This document shows positions 42,483-51,445 of a DNA stretch of 64,000 nt, piece by piece (position 1 is the first letter of the stretch; each line of letters opens with the position of its first letter). Source of the DNA: B4-G1 sp964393895 (GTDB lineage: Bacteria; Chloroflexota; Anaerolineae; B4-G1); contig CAYMWP010000007.1 of NCBI GenBank assembly GCA_964393895.1, forward strand, positions 1 through 64,000, given 5' to 3'. The notes under the pieces were generated by a model, which was not told the origin of the DNA, did no database searches, and was given only the letters and a program-made list of their open reading frames with translations. The position numbers and the translations under genes are program-made.

Positions 42483-43577
42483 ATGACGATGCAGATTGAA
42501 CCGCAGCGTGGCCTGGCGGCGATGGGGCCCTACGCGCCCGGCAAGCCCATCGAAGAGGTGCAGCGGGAGTACGGTCTCACGGACGTGGTCAAGCTGGCCT
42601 CCAACGAGAACCCCCTCGGCCCCTCCCCCAGGGCGCTGGCGGCCATAGAGCGGGCGCTTACCCGGTTGAATTTTTATCCTGACGCGCAGAGCTACAGTCT
42701 GCGCCAGGCGATTGCGGGACGGTTGGGGTTTGAACTGGAACAGGTGATCGTGGGCAACGGGGCCGATGGCATCATCACGCAGCTCTGCCTGGCCTATTTG
42801 GATGAGGAGGGCGAGGTCATCGTCAGCCGCTCGTCTTTTCCTGTCTACGACCGCTTCACTCACGTCATGAGAGCAACACTGGTCAAGACGCCCCTGAAGG
42901 ATTATCGTCTGGATCTGGAAGCGATGGCGCGGGCGATCACCGACCGGACCAGGCTCGTCTTTGTCTGCAATCCCAACAACCCAACCGGGACCATCGTCAC
43001 GGCGGGCGAGGTGGAGGCCTTTATGGGGCAGGTCCCCGACCACGTACTGGTGGTCTTTGACGAGGCGTATTACGAGTACGTTGACGCCGCCGAGTACCCG
43101 GACTCGCTCCGGTACATTCGGGAGGGTCGGCCCAACGTGTTGACCATTCGCACCCTTTCTAAAGCCTACGGCCTGGCTGGCCTGCGGCTGGGGTATGCGA
43201 TCTCCACTCCCGAAATACTGGCCCCGCTGTACCAGGTCAAAGAGATCTTTAACGTCAACCTGCTGGCCCAGGCCGCTGGCATCGCCGCTCTGGAGGACGA
43301 GGAATTTCTCCACAGGTCGGTGGCGGCCAACCGCGCCGGGCTTCAATTTCTGTACGGCGAGTTTAACCGGCTGGGGTTGCACTATGTCGAGGGGTACGGC
43401 AACTTTGTCCTGGTCGAGATTGGCCCGCAGGCGGCGGAGGTGCAAGAACAACTGTTGGCACGAGGCGTCATCGTGCGGCCCTGCACCAACTATGACCTGC
43501 CCGACTTTGTCCGCATCTCGGTAGGCAGCGAGGCGCAGAACGCCCGGCTGGTCGAGGCGCTTGAGGCCGTGTTGTAG
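42483..43577 (+). CDS. hisC: histidinol-phosphate/aromatic aminotransferase (class I/II)
   Basis: A 364-residue PLP aminotransferase of the HisC type: KLASNENPLGPSP near residues 33-45, FVCNPNNPTGT near 160-170, DEAYYEY near 195-201 and the Schiff-base Lys in RTLSKAYGLAGLRLGY near 224-239. HisC-like enzymes also transaminate aromatic amino acids. Lying last in the iorA-iorB-synthetase run, with no his genes nearby, it is more plausibly the aromatic transaminase that makes 2-oxo acids for IorAB. The start ATG 42483 has GAGGAG seven bases upstream. Confidence 0.88.
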   Translation: MTMQIEPQRGLAAMGPYAPGKPIEEVQREYGLTDVVKLASNENPLGPSPRALAAIERALTRLNFYPDAQSYSLRQAIAGRLGFELEQVIVGNGADGIITQLCLAYLDEEGEVIVSRSSFPVYDRFTHVMRATLVKTPLKDYRLDLEAMARAITDRTRLVFVCNPNNPTGTIVTAGEVEAFMGQVPDHVLVVFDEAYYEYVDAAEYPDSLRYIREGRPNVLTIRTLSKAYGLAGLRLGYAISTPEILAPLYQVKEIFNVNLLAQAAGIAALEDEEFLHRSVAANRAGLQFLYGEFNRLGLHYVEGYGNFVLVEIGPQAAEVQEQLLARGVIVRPCTNYDLPDFVRISVGSEAQNARLVEALEAVL

Positions 43578-43594
43578 CTCCGATTGCCGGCAGA

Positions 43595-45982
43595 CTATGG
43601 CTCCAGGAGAAGCTTGGCCTCGGCCTCCCGCTCCACGTCCTCGCGGGCGTATAGCATGGGGTGGTACTCGCCGGTGAACCATGCCTCCACCTGATCGTCA
43701 TAGTGTTTGCTGCCCGGCTGCCCCGACTGGCCGGGCGTCAGCAGGCCCAACGAGTTCCGCAGGTCGCCCAGGTCGGCGATAAAGCGGAAGGGCGGCCCGA
43801 CGACCACGTCGCTGCTCAGGTCGTGCCAGGTGGTATGGGCGGCCCATACGGTGGTGCCATCGCCCCCCACGGGATAGGGCCCTCGATTGAAGAGTTGATC
43901 CAGTGGTCGAACACGTCCCATCACGTGGCCGTAGGTCAGCGTGTGGAGTTTGCCCCAGGCCCAGTCGTTGACGTTGGGGCCGAGTTCCGCCTTCAAGAAA
44001 TCCACCGTCTCGCGCAGGGCCAGGTGTATGCAGTCGTCGCGGGTCTCGCCGTGGCCCAGGTCGAACCAGTGGCTCGGGTCGGAATCTGGATCGGTCAGTG
44101 CCTCTTGTACCCACTCCCACGATCGTTCTCCAAAGAGACTTCCCTCGGCCAATACCGGCGTAGGCCCCTCGCCCGCATAGCGGATGGCGAGGTCGCCCAG
44201 CTTGTCTGAGAGCAGCAGCGCGACCAGTCGGCGTACAAAGACCTGGTGCACGGCGGCGGCGGGGCTTTCGGCTGCCAGAGCGCCATCCCATCCGCGCATC
44301 ACCTCGGTCAAGGCGGCCAACTCGGAATCGTCCGTTTCCAACTGTCCCACGAGTCGGCCCACGATTCGCGCCGTGGGTGATACCTGGTCAAAGTGCATCC
44401 TCTGAATGTAGGCGATGTCTACTTTATCTTGCGCCTCGATCAGCTCGACGATGCGCTGCGACCGGTCGCCTATGCAGTGCTCGCGACCGATGTAATGTGG
44501 GTAGTCGTCGTCGGTGACGCGGTTGTTGGCGGTGGCGACGTAGCCCTGGGGTGGGTTGTAGAGGTGGGGCAGTTCTTCAAAGGGGATATAGTCCGTCCAC
44601 TCGTACTCGCCTGTCCAGCCGGGCACCGGCACCTGGCCGTTCCCTTTGGCGCGGATGGGCACTTTGCCGGGAAAGCTGTAGGCGATGTTGCCCTCTGTGT
44701 CGGCATAGACCGTGTTCTGGATGGGCGCCGCCCAGTGACGCAGCGCCTCACGGAGCTCGAGGCAGTTGCGGGCGAGGTTCATAGCTTGCAGTGCCTCGAT
44801 CATCGTGTCTGGCTCCAGCGACGTCCAGCGCAGGGCCAACGGCTGCTCTCCGGCAAAATCGGGGGCCAGGCCGTTGATGATCGGGCCGTGGCGGGTGACG
44901 ACGACTTTTTCGACGACGGTCTCGCCGCCCTTGACGTGAATCTCCTCAGGGATGACGTCGGCATCTGACCACTCGCCCCGGTACTCGTATTGAACGCGCC
45001 CATCGTCGGTGCGGCGCAGCCGTTCCATATAGAGGTCTTGTACGTCGGGGAAGCCATTGGTAAAGCCCCAGGCGACGTGACCGTTGTGCCCGGAGACCAC
45101 GCCGGGTATGCCGGGGAAGGTGACGCCGGTGACGTTCCAGTCGCCTCCAACCAGGTGGTTCTCGTACCAGATGCAGGGCAGCCCCATCTGTAGGTGCATA
45201 TCGTTGGCCAGCAACGGCGCACCGCTGGTCGTGCGCGCGCCGGAGAGCACCCAGTTGTTGCTGCCCAGACCAGCGCGGGAGCCGGTGAGCGGGCGCGCTT
45301 CTCGTGCGCGTTCCAACGCCGCGCCGCCGATGGCGGAATAGTCCACGCCGGGGGGCACGATTCGCGGCCAGCGATCAAAGTAGTCTGGCTCCAGCTCTGC
45401 CGCCCGCTCCGCTCCCAGGAGGGCGATCAACTGGGCGCGCAGAATCTCGGTCTCCCAGTTGACCGAGAGGGTCCAGGACATCATTTTGATCCACGTGAGG
45501 GTGTCGGCCACCTGCCACGGCTCCGGCCGGTAGCGCAGCAGAGTGAACTCGATTGGCAAGCGGCCTCGAGCGATGCGGGCGCTGACGCCGGCGCCGTAGG
45601 CTTCCAGGTTGGCGCGGTTGTCGGGGGCAAGCAGGGCCACTTCTTGCTCCGCTACTCGTCTCATACCGAGGATGCGGAACCAACGATCAACGGGCACCGT
45701 TTCAGCGCCCATTACCTCCGAGAGCCTGCCGGTGACCAACCGTCGTTGAAAATCCATCTGCCACAGCCGGTCCTGGGCGTGGACGAATCCCTGGGCAAAC
45801 ATCAGGTCGTGGGCGGTCTCGGCATAGATGTGGGGCACGCCCCAGCGGTCGCGAATGACCTCCACGGGAGCCTCAAGCTCCGGCAGCCGCAGCGTGCCAT
45901 CGGTCTGGGGCAACCGGCGGCGACTGAGCCAGGTAAGCCCGGCTCGCAGGATGGGGCCGAGGATAGTTTGGATGAGAGACAT
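43595..45982 (-). CDS. penicillin acylase-family Ntn hydrolase
   Basis: A 795-residue precursor of the penicillin amidase/acyl-homoserine-lactone acylase family, which self-cleaves into two chains and hydrolyses amide bonds. The segment DRWGVPHIYAETAHDLMFAQGFVHAQDRLWQ near residues 45-75 marks the alpha chain; the catalytic Ser starts the beta chain in RAGLGSNNWVLSG near 262; conserved NDMHL and GHNGHVAWGFTN follow. The N-terminus is hydrophobic/amphipathic but not a clear Sec signal. ATG at 45982 (minus strand) has GGAGG; the frame is open upstream without one. It converges on the aminotransferase gene. The substrate is not predictable (beta-lactam side chain, AHL or peptide-like amide). Confidence 0.9.
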   Translation of the reverse strand: MSLIQTILGPILRAGLTWLSRRRLPQTDGTLRLPELEAPVEVIRDRWGVPHIYAETAHDLMFAQGFVHAQDRLWQMDFQRRLVTGRLSEVMGAETVPVDRWFRILGMRRVAEQEVALLAPDNRANLEAYGAGVSARIARGRLPIEFTLLRYRPEPWQVADTLTWIKMMSWTLSVNWETEILRAQLIALLGAERAAELEPDYFDRWPRIVPPGVDYSAIGGAALERAREARPLTGSRAGLGSNNWVLSGARTTSGAPLLANDMHLQMGLPCIWYENHLVGGDWNVTGVTFPGIPGVVSGHNGHVAWGFTNGFPDVQDLYMERLRRTDDGRVQYEYRGEWSDADVIPEEIHVKGGETVVEKVVVTRHGPIINGLAPDFAGEQPLALRWTSLEPDTMIEALQAMNLARNCLELREALRHWAAPIQNTVYADTEGNIAYSFPGKVPIRAKGNGQVPVPGWTGEYEWTDYIPFEELPHLYNPPQGYVATANNRVTDDDYPHYIGREHCIGDRSQRIVELIEAQDKVDIAYIQRMHFDQVSPTARIVGRLVGQLETDDSELAALTEVMRGWDGALAAESPAAAVHQVFVRRLVALLLSDKLGDLAIRYAGEGPTPVLAEGSLFGERSWEWVQEALTDPDSDPSHWFDLGHGETRDDCIHLALRETVDFLKAELGPNVNDWAWGKLHTLTYGHVMGRVRPLDQLFNRGPYPVGGDGTTVWAAHTTWHDLSSDVVVGPPFRFIADLGDLRNSLGLLTPGQSGQPGSKHYDDQVEAWFTGEYHPMLYAREDVEREAEAKLLLEP

Positions 45983-46071
45983 TGGAACACCTCCATGCTG
46001 GGATACTGGATTCTCGCGACGGTTGCTGCCAAAGCTCGACCATCGCCAGGCATTATTATACCCTGTTATAC

Positions 46072-46101
46072 TTGACAATACCACTCCAAGCAGAGTAGAA
46101 T
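46072..46101 (+). promoter_or_regulatory. putative promoter of the decarboxylase-SDR operon
   Basis: A consensus TTGACA (46072-46077), 18-base spacer and TAGAAT (46096-46101), 56 bases before the start at 46157. Confidence 0.6.
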
Positions 46102-46156
46102 ATGTGCCGTCTGTTTCAATCAATCGTTCCACATCAGCGTATGCAAGGAGTATGCG

Positions 46157-47590
46157 ATGAATATCCCCGAACACGGTCTTTCGAAAGAAGAGATACTGGG
46201 CGCTTTGGAGGGTTACAAGCAGGGCGACGTCGAGTGGAAATCCGGCAGGGCGCTGGCGCTGGTCTACGACCCGGGCCAGGAGGCCCGAGAGACGGTCAAC
46301 GCCGCGTACACGGCGTTCATGACCGAGAATGGGTTGGATCCGACCAGTTTCCCCAGCCTGTTAAAGCTGGAGACGGAGGTGGTGCGCATGGTCGCCAACC
46401 TGCTGCGGGGCGACGAGCAAGCGGTGGGGAACCTGACCAGCGGCGGGACGGAGAGCATCATGCTGGCGGTCAAGACGGCGCGCGACAAGGCGCGGGCCGA
46501 GCGGCCCGAGATCACGGCTCCGGAGATGGTGATTCCGCTGACGGCTCATCCCGCGTTCCACAAGGCGGCCCACTATCTCGGCCTCAGGGTGGTGACAACG
46601 CCGTTCGACTCCGAGACGTTCCGGGCCGACGTGGGAGCGATGCGGGAGGCTATCACGGATAACACGGTCCTGCTGGCCGCTTCGGCGCCGGGTTACTCGC
46701 ACGGGGTGGTGGACCCGATCGCCGAGATCGGCGCGCTGGCGCAGGAGCACGCCCTGCTCTTCCACGTGGACGCCTGTGTGGGGGGGATACATCTCTCCTT
46801 CATGCGGGAGCTGGGGTACTCGACCCCCGAATTCGATTTTTCCGTGCCGGGGGTGACGTCCATCTCGGCCGACCTGCACAAATATGGCTACTCTGCCAAG
46901 GGGGCGTCGGTGATCCTCTATCGCAGCAAGGAGATCCGCCGGTACCAGATCTTTTCCTGCTCGGCCACGCCGGTGTACGCGGTCATCAACCCCACCGTGC
47001 TCAGCAGCAAGTCCGGCGGGCCGGCGGCCGGCGCCTGGGCGATTCTCCACTACCTGGGAAAGGATGGTTACAAAAAGATCGTCCAGGAGGTGATGGATGC
47101 CACGCAGCGGATGATGGCGGGCGTCAACGCCATAGACGGCCTGCACGTGCTCGGCCAGCCGGATATGTGCATGTTCGCGCTGGCGTCGGAGCAGGAGGAG
47201 GTCAACGTCTTTCAACTGGCGGACGAGATGAAGCGGAGGGGGTGGCATTTGCAGCCGCAGTTTTCGAAAGCGACTTCGCCCTGCAATCTGCACGTTTCGG
47301 TCAACCATTCCAACGTACCACTCGTGGACGAGTTCTTGGACGCGCTGCGGGCGAGCGTCGAGCAGGTCAAACAAGCCGTCCCGCTGGATGTATCCGGCCT
47401 CAAGGCGATGCTGGAGCAGATGTTGCAGGATCCGCCCGATGACCTGTTCGAGAACATCCTGGCGCTGGGCGGCCTCCAGGGTACCGACCTGCCGGAGGAT
47501 ATGGCGTTGGTCAACGCGGTTCTGGGCGCGCTGCCCGTTCCGGCGACCGACGCTCTGTTGACCGAGTATTTCAACAATCTTTTCGTATAG
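46157..47590 (+). CDS. PLP-dependent decarboxylase/sphingosine-1-phosphate lyase-like protein
   Basis: A 477-residue group II PLP enzyme. NLTSGGTESIMLAVKTARD near residues 92-110 (phosphate/PLP contact), HVDACVGGIHL near 213-223 and SADLHKYGYSAKG near 234-246 with the Schiff-base Lys resemble sphingosine-1-phosphate lyases and archaeal tyrosine/aspartate decarboxylases. Reactions possible for the family are C-C cleavage of long-chain-base phosphates or amino-acid decarboxylation. An SDR gene follows by 17 bases in the same operon, which could process an aldehyde product (inference). Confidence 0.85.
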   Translation: MNIPEHGLSKEEILGALEGYKQGDVEWKSGRALALVYDPGQEARETVNAAYTAFMTENGLDPTSFPSLLKLETEVVRMVANLLRGDEQAVGNLTSGGTESIMLAVKTARDKARAERPEITAPEMVIPLTAHPAFHKAAHYLGLRVVTTPFDSETFRADVGAMREAITDNTVLLAASAPGYSHGVVDPIAEIGALAQEHALLFHVDACVGGIHLSFMRELGYSTPEFDFSVPGVTSISADLHKYGYSAKGASVILYRSKEIRRYQIFSCSATPVYAVINPTVLSSKSGGPAAGAWAILHYLGKDGYKKIVQEVMDATQRMMAGVNAIDGLHVLGQPDMCMFALASEQEEVNVFQLADEMKRRGWHLQPQFSKATSPCNLHVSVNHSNVPLVDEFLDALRASVEQVKQAVPLDVSGLKAMLEQMLQDPPDDLFENILALGGLQGTDLPEDMALVNAVLGALPVPATDALLTEYFNNLFV

Positions 47591-47607
47591 TAGGGGAGGG
47601 TGACGGG

Positions 47608-48378
47608 ATGGACGAGATGAAGGATAGGGTTGTGATAGTCACAGGGGCCAGCAGCGGGATCGGACGGGCGGCGGCGCTCAAGTTCGGTTCAGAGGGAGCG
47701 AGCGTGGCCCTGGTCGCCCGCAGCGGGGGCAAGCTGACCGAGGCGGCGCAGGCGCTCGAGGCCGACGGAGGCGCGGCGCAAGTGATCGTGGCCGATGTCA
47801 CTCAAGCGGCCGACATTGAGCGCGTGGTCAACGAGACGGTCGAAACGTTCGGCGGGATTGACGTGCTGGTCAACGCGGCCGGCATCATCGCCACGGGGAC
47901 GGTCGAGACCACCGCGCTCCAAGACTGGGACTATATGATGAACGTGAACGTGCGCGGCCCCTTCTACCTGATGCAGCGCGCAATGCCGTACCTGATCGAG
48001 CGCGAGGGGAACGTGGTCAACGTTTCCAGCGTGAACGGCATGCGCTCTTTTCCCGGCGTCCTGGCCTACTGCGTCAGTAAAGCGGCCGTGGACCAACTGA
48101 CGCGCTGCGCCGCGTTGGAGGTGGCGAGCAAGGGGGTGCGGATCAACAACGTCAACCCTGGCGTCACCGTCACCCAGTTGCACCGGGCTGGCGGGATGGA
48201 CGAGCAGGCTTATGCAGCGTTCCTGGAACACAGCAAGAGCACTCATCCGTTGGGCCGCGTGGGCCAGCCGGAGGAGGTGGCGGAGCTGATCTACTTTTTG
48301 GCCTCGCCGAAGGCCGGTTGGATCACGGGCGCCAGCCATCTGATTGACGGCGGGCGCGGCCAGACTTGCGCGCGATAA
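47608..48378 (+). CDS. short-chain dehydrogenase/reductase (SDR)
   Basis: A 256-residue classical SDR. Cofactor-binding TGASSGIG is near residues 13-20, VNAAG near 87-91, the catalytic Ser in VNVSSVNG near 138-145, and the YCVSK active site (Tyr and Lys) near 155-159. GVTVTQ and the C-terminal GASHLIDGG fit the family. It probably uses NAD(H) or NADP(H) to interconvert an alcohol and a carbonyl; the substrate is unknown. GGGAGG precedes ATG 47608. It is the second gene behind the decarboxylase. Confidence 0.92.
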   Translation: MDEMKDRVVIVTGASSGIGRAAALKFGSEGASVALVARSGGKLTEAAQALEADGGAAQVIVADVTQAADIERVVNETVETFGGIDVLVNAAGIIATGTVETTALQDWDYMMNVNVRGPFYLMQRAMPYLIEREGNVVNVSSVNGMRSFPGVLAYCVSKAAVDQLTRCAALEVASKGVRINNVNPGVTVTQLHRAGGMDEQAYAAFLEHSKSTHPLGRVGQPEEVAELIYFLASPKAGWITGASHLIDGGRGQTCAR

Positions 48379-48420
48379 TGACGTGAGACGTAATGCGTAA
48401 AACGTGATTCGTAAAAAGTC
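48379..48420 (+). repeat. CGTGAAACGT-type degenerate repeat after the SDR gene
   Basis: Four imperfect units (ACGTGAGACGT, ACGTGATTCGT and similar) directly behind the SDR stop codon; same family as 42431-42472. Confidence 0.6.
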
Positions 48421-48435
48421 AAGAATCCCTTTTTA

Positions 48436-48461
48436 TGTTATAATAGTTCCAGTTTATGGAA
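48436..48461 (+). promoter_or_regulatory. extended -10 promoter and inverted-repeat operator of the AbiE pair
   Basis: TG at 48436-48437 and consensus TATAAT (48439-48444) form an extended -10 element; no good -35 is visible. Just downstream TTCCA (48447-48451) and TGGAA (48457-48461) form a perfect inverted repeat at the expected transcription start. AbiEi antitoxins are known to autorepress through inverted repeats in their promoter, so this is a reasonable operator candidate. Confidence 0.5.
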
Positions 48462-48487
48462 TTTCTACACACCAAACAGGGATAACA

Positions 48488-49309
48488 ATGTTCAATGAAT
48501 CTCCCTCACGAACACTGAGCAAGCGGGAATCTCTCCTGTTGAGCAGCCTCTCGGCGGATGGGTACACTGTGTTCACCATCGAGGATGCCCGTGCGGTGCT
48601 GGAGGATAGCGAGACCGACATCCGCAAGTTGCTGCACCGCTTGAATCGCAAGCGCTGGATCAAGCGACTGGAGCGTGGCAAATATCTGATCGTCCCCCTG
48701 GCGGCCGGGCCGGAGGCGCATTGGGCCGAGCACGAGTATCTGATCGCCGCCTCGTTGGTGGAACCGTACTACCTGGCCTATGCCACCGCCCTGCACTACC
48801 ACGGTTATACCGAGCGTTCGCCCGATCCAGTTACCGTCGCCACCACCCGCCGAAAGAACCCAGTCACTATTGCTGGACTCACCTATCGCTTTGTCACCCT
48901 CACGCCCCACAAGTTCTTTGGCTACGAGACCGTCTCGCTGCTGGGGGGCAATATCCAGATGGCGGAGCGGGAGAAGGCTATCGCCGACGGGTTTGATCAT
49001 CCGAAGCTAGTTGGCGGCGTCCTGGAACCGGCAAAGGGGTTATGGTTTGGGAGCCAGGAGCTGGACTGGGAAAAGCTGGTGGCGTATACCTTGCGCCTGC
49101 GAAACCAGGTCGCCGCGCGGCGGTTGGGCTTTTGGATGGATCTGTTGGGCCTGGGGAACGAGGATCTATTGTCACGTCTGGAGAACGGCGAGGGACACAG
49201 CTATGCGCGGTTGGAGCCGTCGGGCCCGCGCGAGGGGGCGCGCAACACGCGCTGGCGACTCATCGTCAACGTGCCAGAGCGGCAATTGTTGGAGTGGCGG
49301 GAGCACTGA
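48488..49309 (+). CDS. AbiEi-type antitoxin / transcriptional regulator
   Basis: A 273-residue protein. An N-terminal winged-helix segment (SKRESLLLSSLSADGYTVFT to LERGKYLIVP, about residues 10-77) is followed by the AbiEi C-terminal domain (EHEYLIAASLVEPYYLAYATALHYHG, then FGYETV and EREKAIADGFDHP). In type IV toxin-antitoxin pairs this protein represses the operon and neutralises the AbiEii nucleotidyltransferase. ATG 48488 has only a weak Shine-Dalgarno-like AGGGAT. The stop codon overlaps the toxin start (TGATG). Confidence 0.88.
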   Translation: MFNESPSRTLSKRESLLLSSLSADGYTVFTIEDARAVLEDSETDIRKLLHRLNRKRWIKRLERGKYLIVPLAAGPEAHWAEHEYLIAASLVEPYYLAYATALHYHGYTERSPDPVTVATTRRKNPVTIAGLTYRFVTLTPHKFFGYETVSLLGGNIQMAEREKAIADGFDHPKLVGGVLEPAKGLWFGSQELDWEKLVAYTLRLRNQVAARRLGFWMDLLGLGNEDLLSRLENGEGHSYARLEPSGPREGARNTRWRLIVNVPERQLLEWREH

Positions 49310-50114
49310 TGATCGCAGAGCGCGAACTGCGGCAGATAGCCGGAAAGACCGGCCTCGGCATCGGACAGACCGCACACGAGTACGCTATGCTTTGCGTGCT
49401 GGACGCCCTGGGTCAGACATCACTCCTATCCGACACCTTCTGTCTGAAGGGCGGCACGGCGCTGCGCTTGACCTACTTTAACGACTGGCGGCACTCGGTC
49501 GATCTGGATTTCTCGGTGCTTCCGACCTTCCCCTCTGAGGAGTTGCGAACGCACGTCGAGCGCTGGTTCGCTCAAGTGGACATTGCACACGGGATGACGG
49601 TACGTCTGCTGGACTTTCATCGGGCGAATGGCGCGGCCCGGATGCGTGCTCAATTCGTTGGGCCGCTGCGTCACCCGGCGCGTCTTCTCTTCGATGTCAT
49701 CCTGGATGAGCCTGTGCTGCTGCCCCCGCAGCGGCGAGAGGTGGTCGTGTCATTCTTTCCCGCTCTGCGCCCGGTCGTCCTGACGTATGCGCTGGAGGAG
49801 ATCCTGGCGGAAAAGATGCGCAGCATCCTCCAGCGCGGCAAGTCGCGGGATTACTACGACGTGTGGCGGTTGCTGAGGGAAAAGAAGCAGCTTTTGATGC
49901 CTCCCTCGTCCGCTCAATTATGGAACAGAAATGCCACCACAAAGGTCTGGACGCGCCGAACGTTCAAGCGTTCCTGGCGCCGCAGCACCTTGATGAAGCG
50001 GAGGTGTACTGGGAGCGTGACCTGGCACGGCAGGTCGCTCCACAGATGCTGCCCGATTGGGCTGCGGTCACCGGGGAGTTGGCGGAGTTGTTGGAGCGGT
50101 TCTTTGGTGAGTGA
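49309..50114 (+). pseudogene. AbiEii-type nucleotidyltransferase toxin with a frameshift
   Basis: The N-terminal 190 residues are intact: FCLKGGTALRLTYFND near residues 44-59 and RHSVDLDFSV near 61-70 (nucleotidyltransferase GG...DxD motif), plus EEILAEKMRSILQRGKSRDYYDVWRLL near 162-188. Near 49876-49886 the frame breaks: the original frame continues as basic nonsense to 50229, while the -1 frame continues with a convincing C-terminus (AAFDASLVRSIMEQK to LAELLERFFGE) ending at 50114. A single missing base in the GAAAAG run explains this. It could be a true inactivating mutation or an assembly error. The gene is translationally coupled to the antitoxin gene. Confidence 0.82.
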
Positions 50115-50273
50115 GAAAGTGACTGGCGCTCTACTTTGCCTGGGCGCCGCGCTGGACGATTTACGGAAGGTGAATCTGGCTATGGGGTGTTTAAGAGGAA
50201 GAAACCAGGTTTATGGCAGCCTTATCTAAACTGTACGGTTGAAGAATCAAACCATTCATAGGAGGTGCAAATC

Positions 50274-51443
50274 ATGAAAGATCGAAAACTGCTCATGATC
50301 CCCGGCCCCGTCGAGTTCACGCCGGAGGTGCTGCGGGCGATGAGCATGCCCACCACCAGCCACGTGGCCCCCAACTTTATCGAGGCATTCGGCCAGGCGC
50401 TGGAGCGGCTGCGCGAGGTGTTCCTCTGCCCCAGTGGACAGCCGTTCGTCGTCGCCGGGTCTGGCAGCCTGGCGATGGACATGGCCGCCGCCAACCTGGT
50501 CGAGTCGGGCGACGAGGCGCTGGTGGTCAACACTGGCTACTTTGGCGACCGCTTCGGCGCGATCCTGGAGCGGTACGGCGCGACCGTGACTCACGCGCGC
50601 GCTCCGGCCGTCGGCGATGCGCCCACTTTGGAGGACGTGGAGGCTGCCCTGAAGGGTGGCGCATACAAGCTAATGACCATCACCCACGTGGACACCTCCA
50701 CCGCCGTCTGCGCCGACGTGAAAGGATTGGCCGCGCTGGGCCGCAAGCACGGCGTGCTGGTCGTGGTGGACGGCGTGTGCGCGGTGGCCGGCGAGGAAAT
50801 GCGCCAGGAGGAGTGGGGGATCGATTTAGCCCTCACCGCCTCGCAGAAGGCCATCGGCGTTCCGCCGGGCTTGGCGCTGGTAGTGGCCGGACCGCGCGCG
50901 ATCAAAGCTTTCCACAGTCGCAAGACCCCGGTGGGCAGCTACTATGCCGACTGGACCCAGTGGCTGCCCGTCATGGAGGCTTACAAAGCCCGCAAACCCA
51001 GCTACTATGGCACGCCAGCGGTCAACCTCGTATGGGCGCTCAACGTCAGCCTGGGCCAAATCTTGGACGAGGGAATGGAGGCCCGCTTTGCCCGCCACCG
51101 CAGGTTGAGCGATGCGTTCAAGGCGGCGGTGACGGCCCTGGGGATGGGCCAGGTGCCGGTGAGCGCCGACAAGACGGCCACCACCCTGACCGCCCCCTAC
51201 TACCCCGCCGGTGTGGACGGCGCTATGCTGCCCCACGTCAAGCAGGCGGGCGTCATCGTCGCCGGTGGCCTGCACCCCGAGATCAAAGCTCAGTACTTTC
51301 GCGTCGGGCATATGGGCGCGGTCAGCGCCTCCGACATCCTGGCGACCGTGGGGGCCATCGAGTACGGGCTGGTTCATGTGGGGTACGAGTTCGAGCCTGG
51401 GGCGGGACTTGCCGCAGCGCAGGCGGCGTTGCTGGGGGAATGA
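50274..51443 (+). CDS. class V aminotransferase, alanine-glyoxylate/serine-glyoxylate type
   Basis: A 389-residue PLP enzyme. The opening MIPGPVEFTPEVLRAMSMP, GSGSLAMDMAAANL near 63-76, VDGVCAVAGE near 165-174 and the PLP-Lys in LTASQKAIGVPPGLA near 188-202 are typical of alanine:glyoxylate, serine:glyoxylate and related transaminases. The substrate could be glyoxylate with Ala or Ser as donor. GGAGG is nine bases before ATG 50274. The 159-base gap upstream holds one AAACCAGGTTT repeat (50200-50212). It overlaps or abuts the peptidase gene. Confidence 0.9.
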   Translation: MKDRKLLMIPGPVEFTPEVLRAMSMPTTSHVAPNFIEAFGQALERLREVFLCPSGQPFVVAGSGSLAMDMAAANLVESGDEALVVNTGYFGDRFGAILERYGATVTHARAPAVGDAPTLEDVEAALKGGAYKLMTITHVDTSTAVCADVKGLAALGRKHGVLVVVDGVCAVAGEEMRQEEWGIDLALTASQKAIGVPPGLALVVAGPRAIKAFHSRKTPVGSYYADWTQWLPVMEAYKARKPSYYGTPAVNLVWALNVSLGQILDEGMEARFARHRRLSDAFKAAVTALGMGQVPVSADKTATTLTAPYYPAGVDGAMLPHVKQAGVIVAGGLHPEIKAQYFRVGHMGAVSASDILATVGAIEYGLVHVGYEFEPGAGLAAAQAALLGE

Positions 51444-51445
51444 AT

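Noticed and set aside
49870..49895. Programmed -1 frameshift in the AbiEii toxin gene
   Set aside because: GGGAAAA is present, but the codon phase of the incoming frame does not match the X XXY YYZ slippery arrangement, and no downstream stimulatory hairpin was seen. A simple one-base deletion is a better reading.
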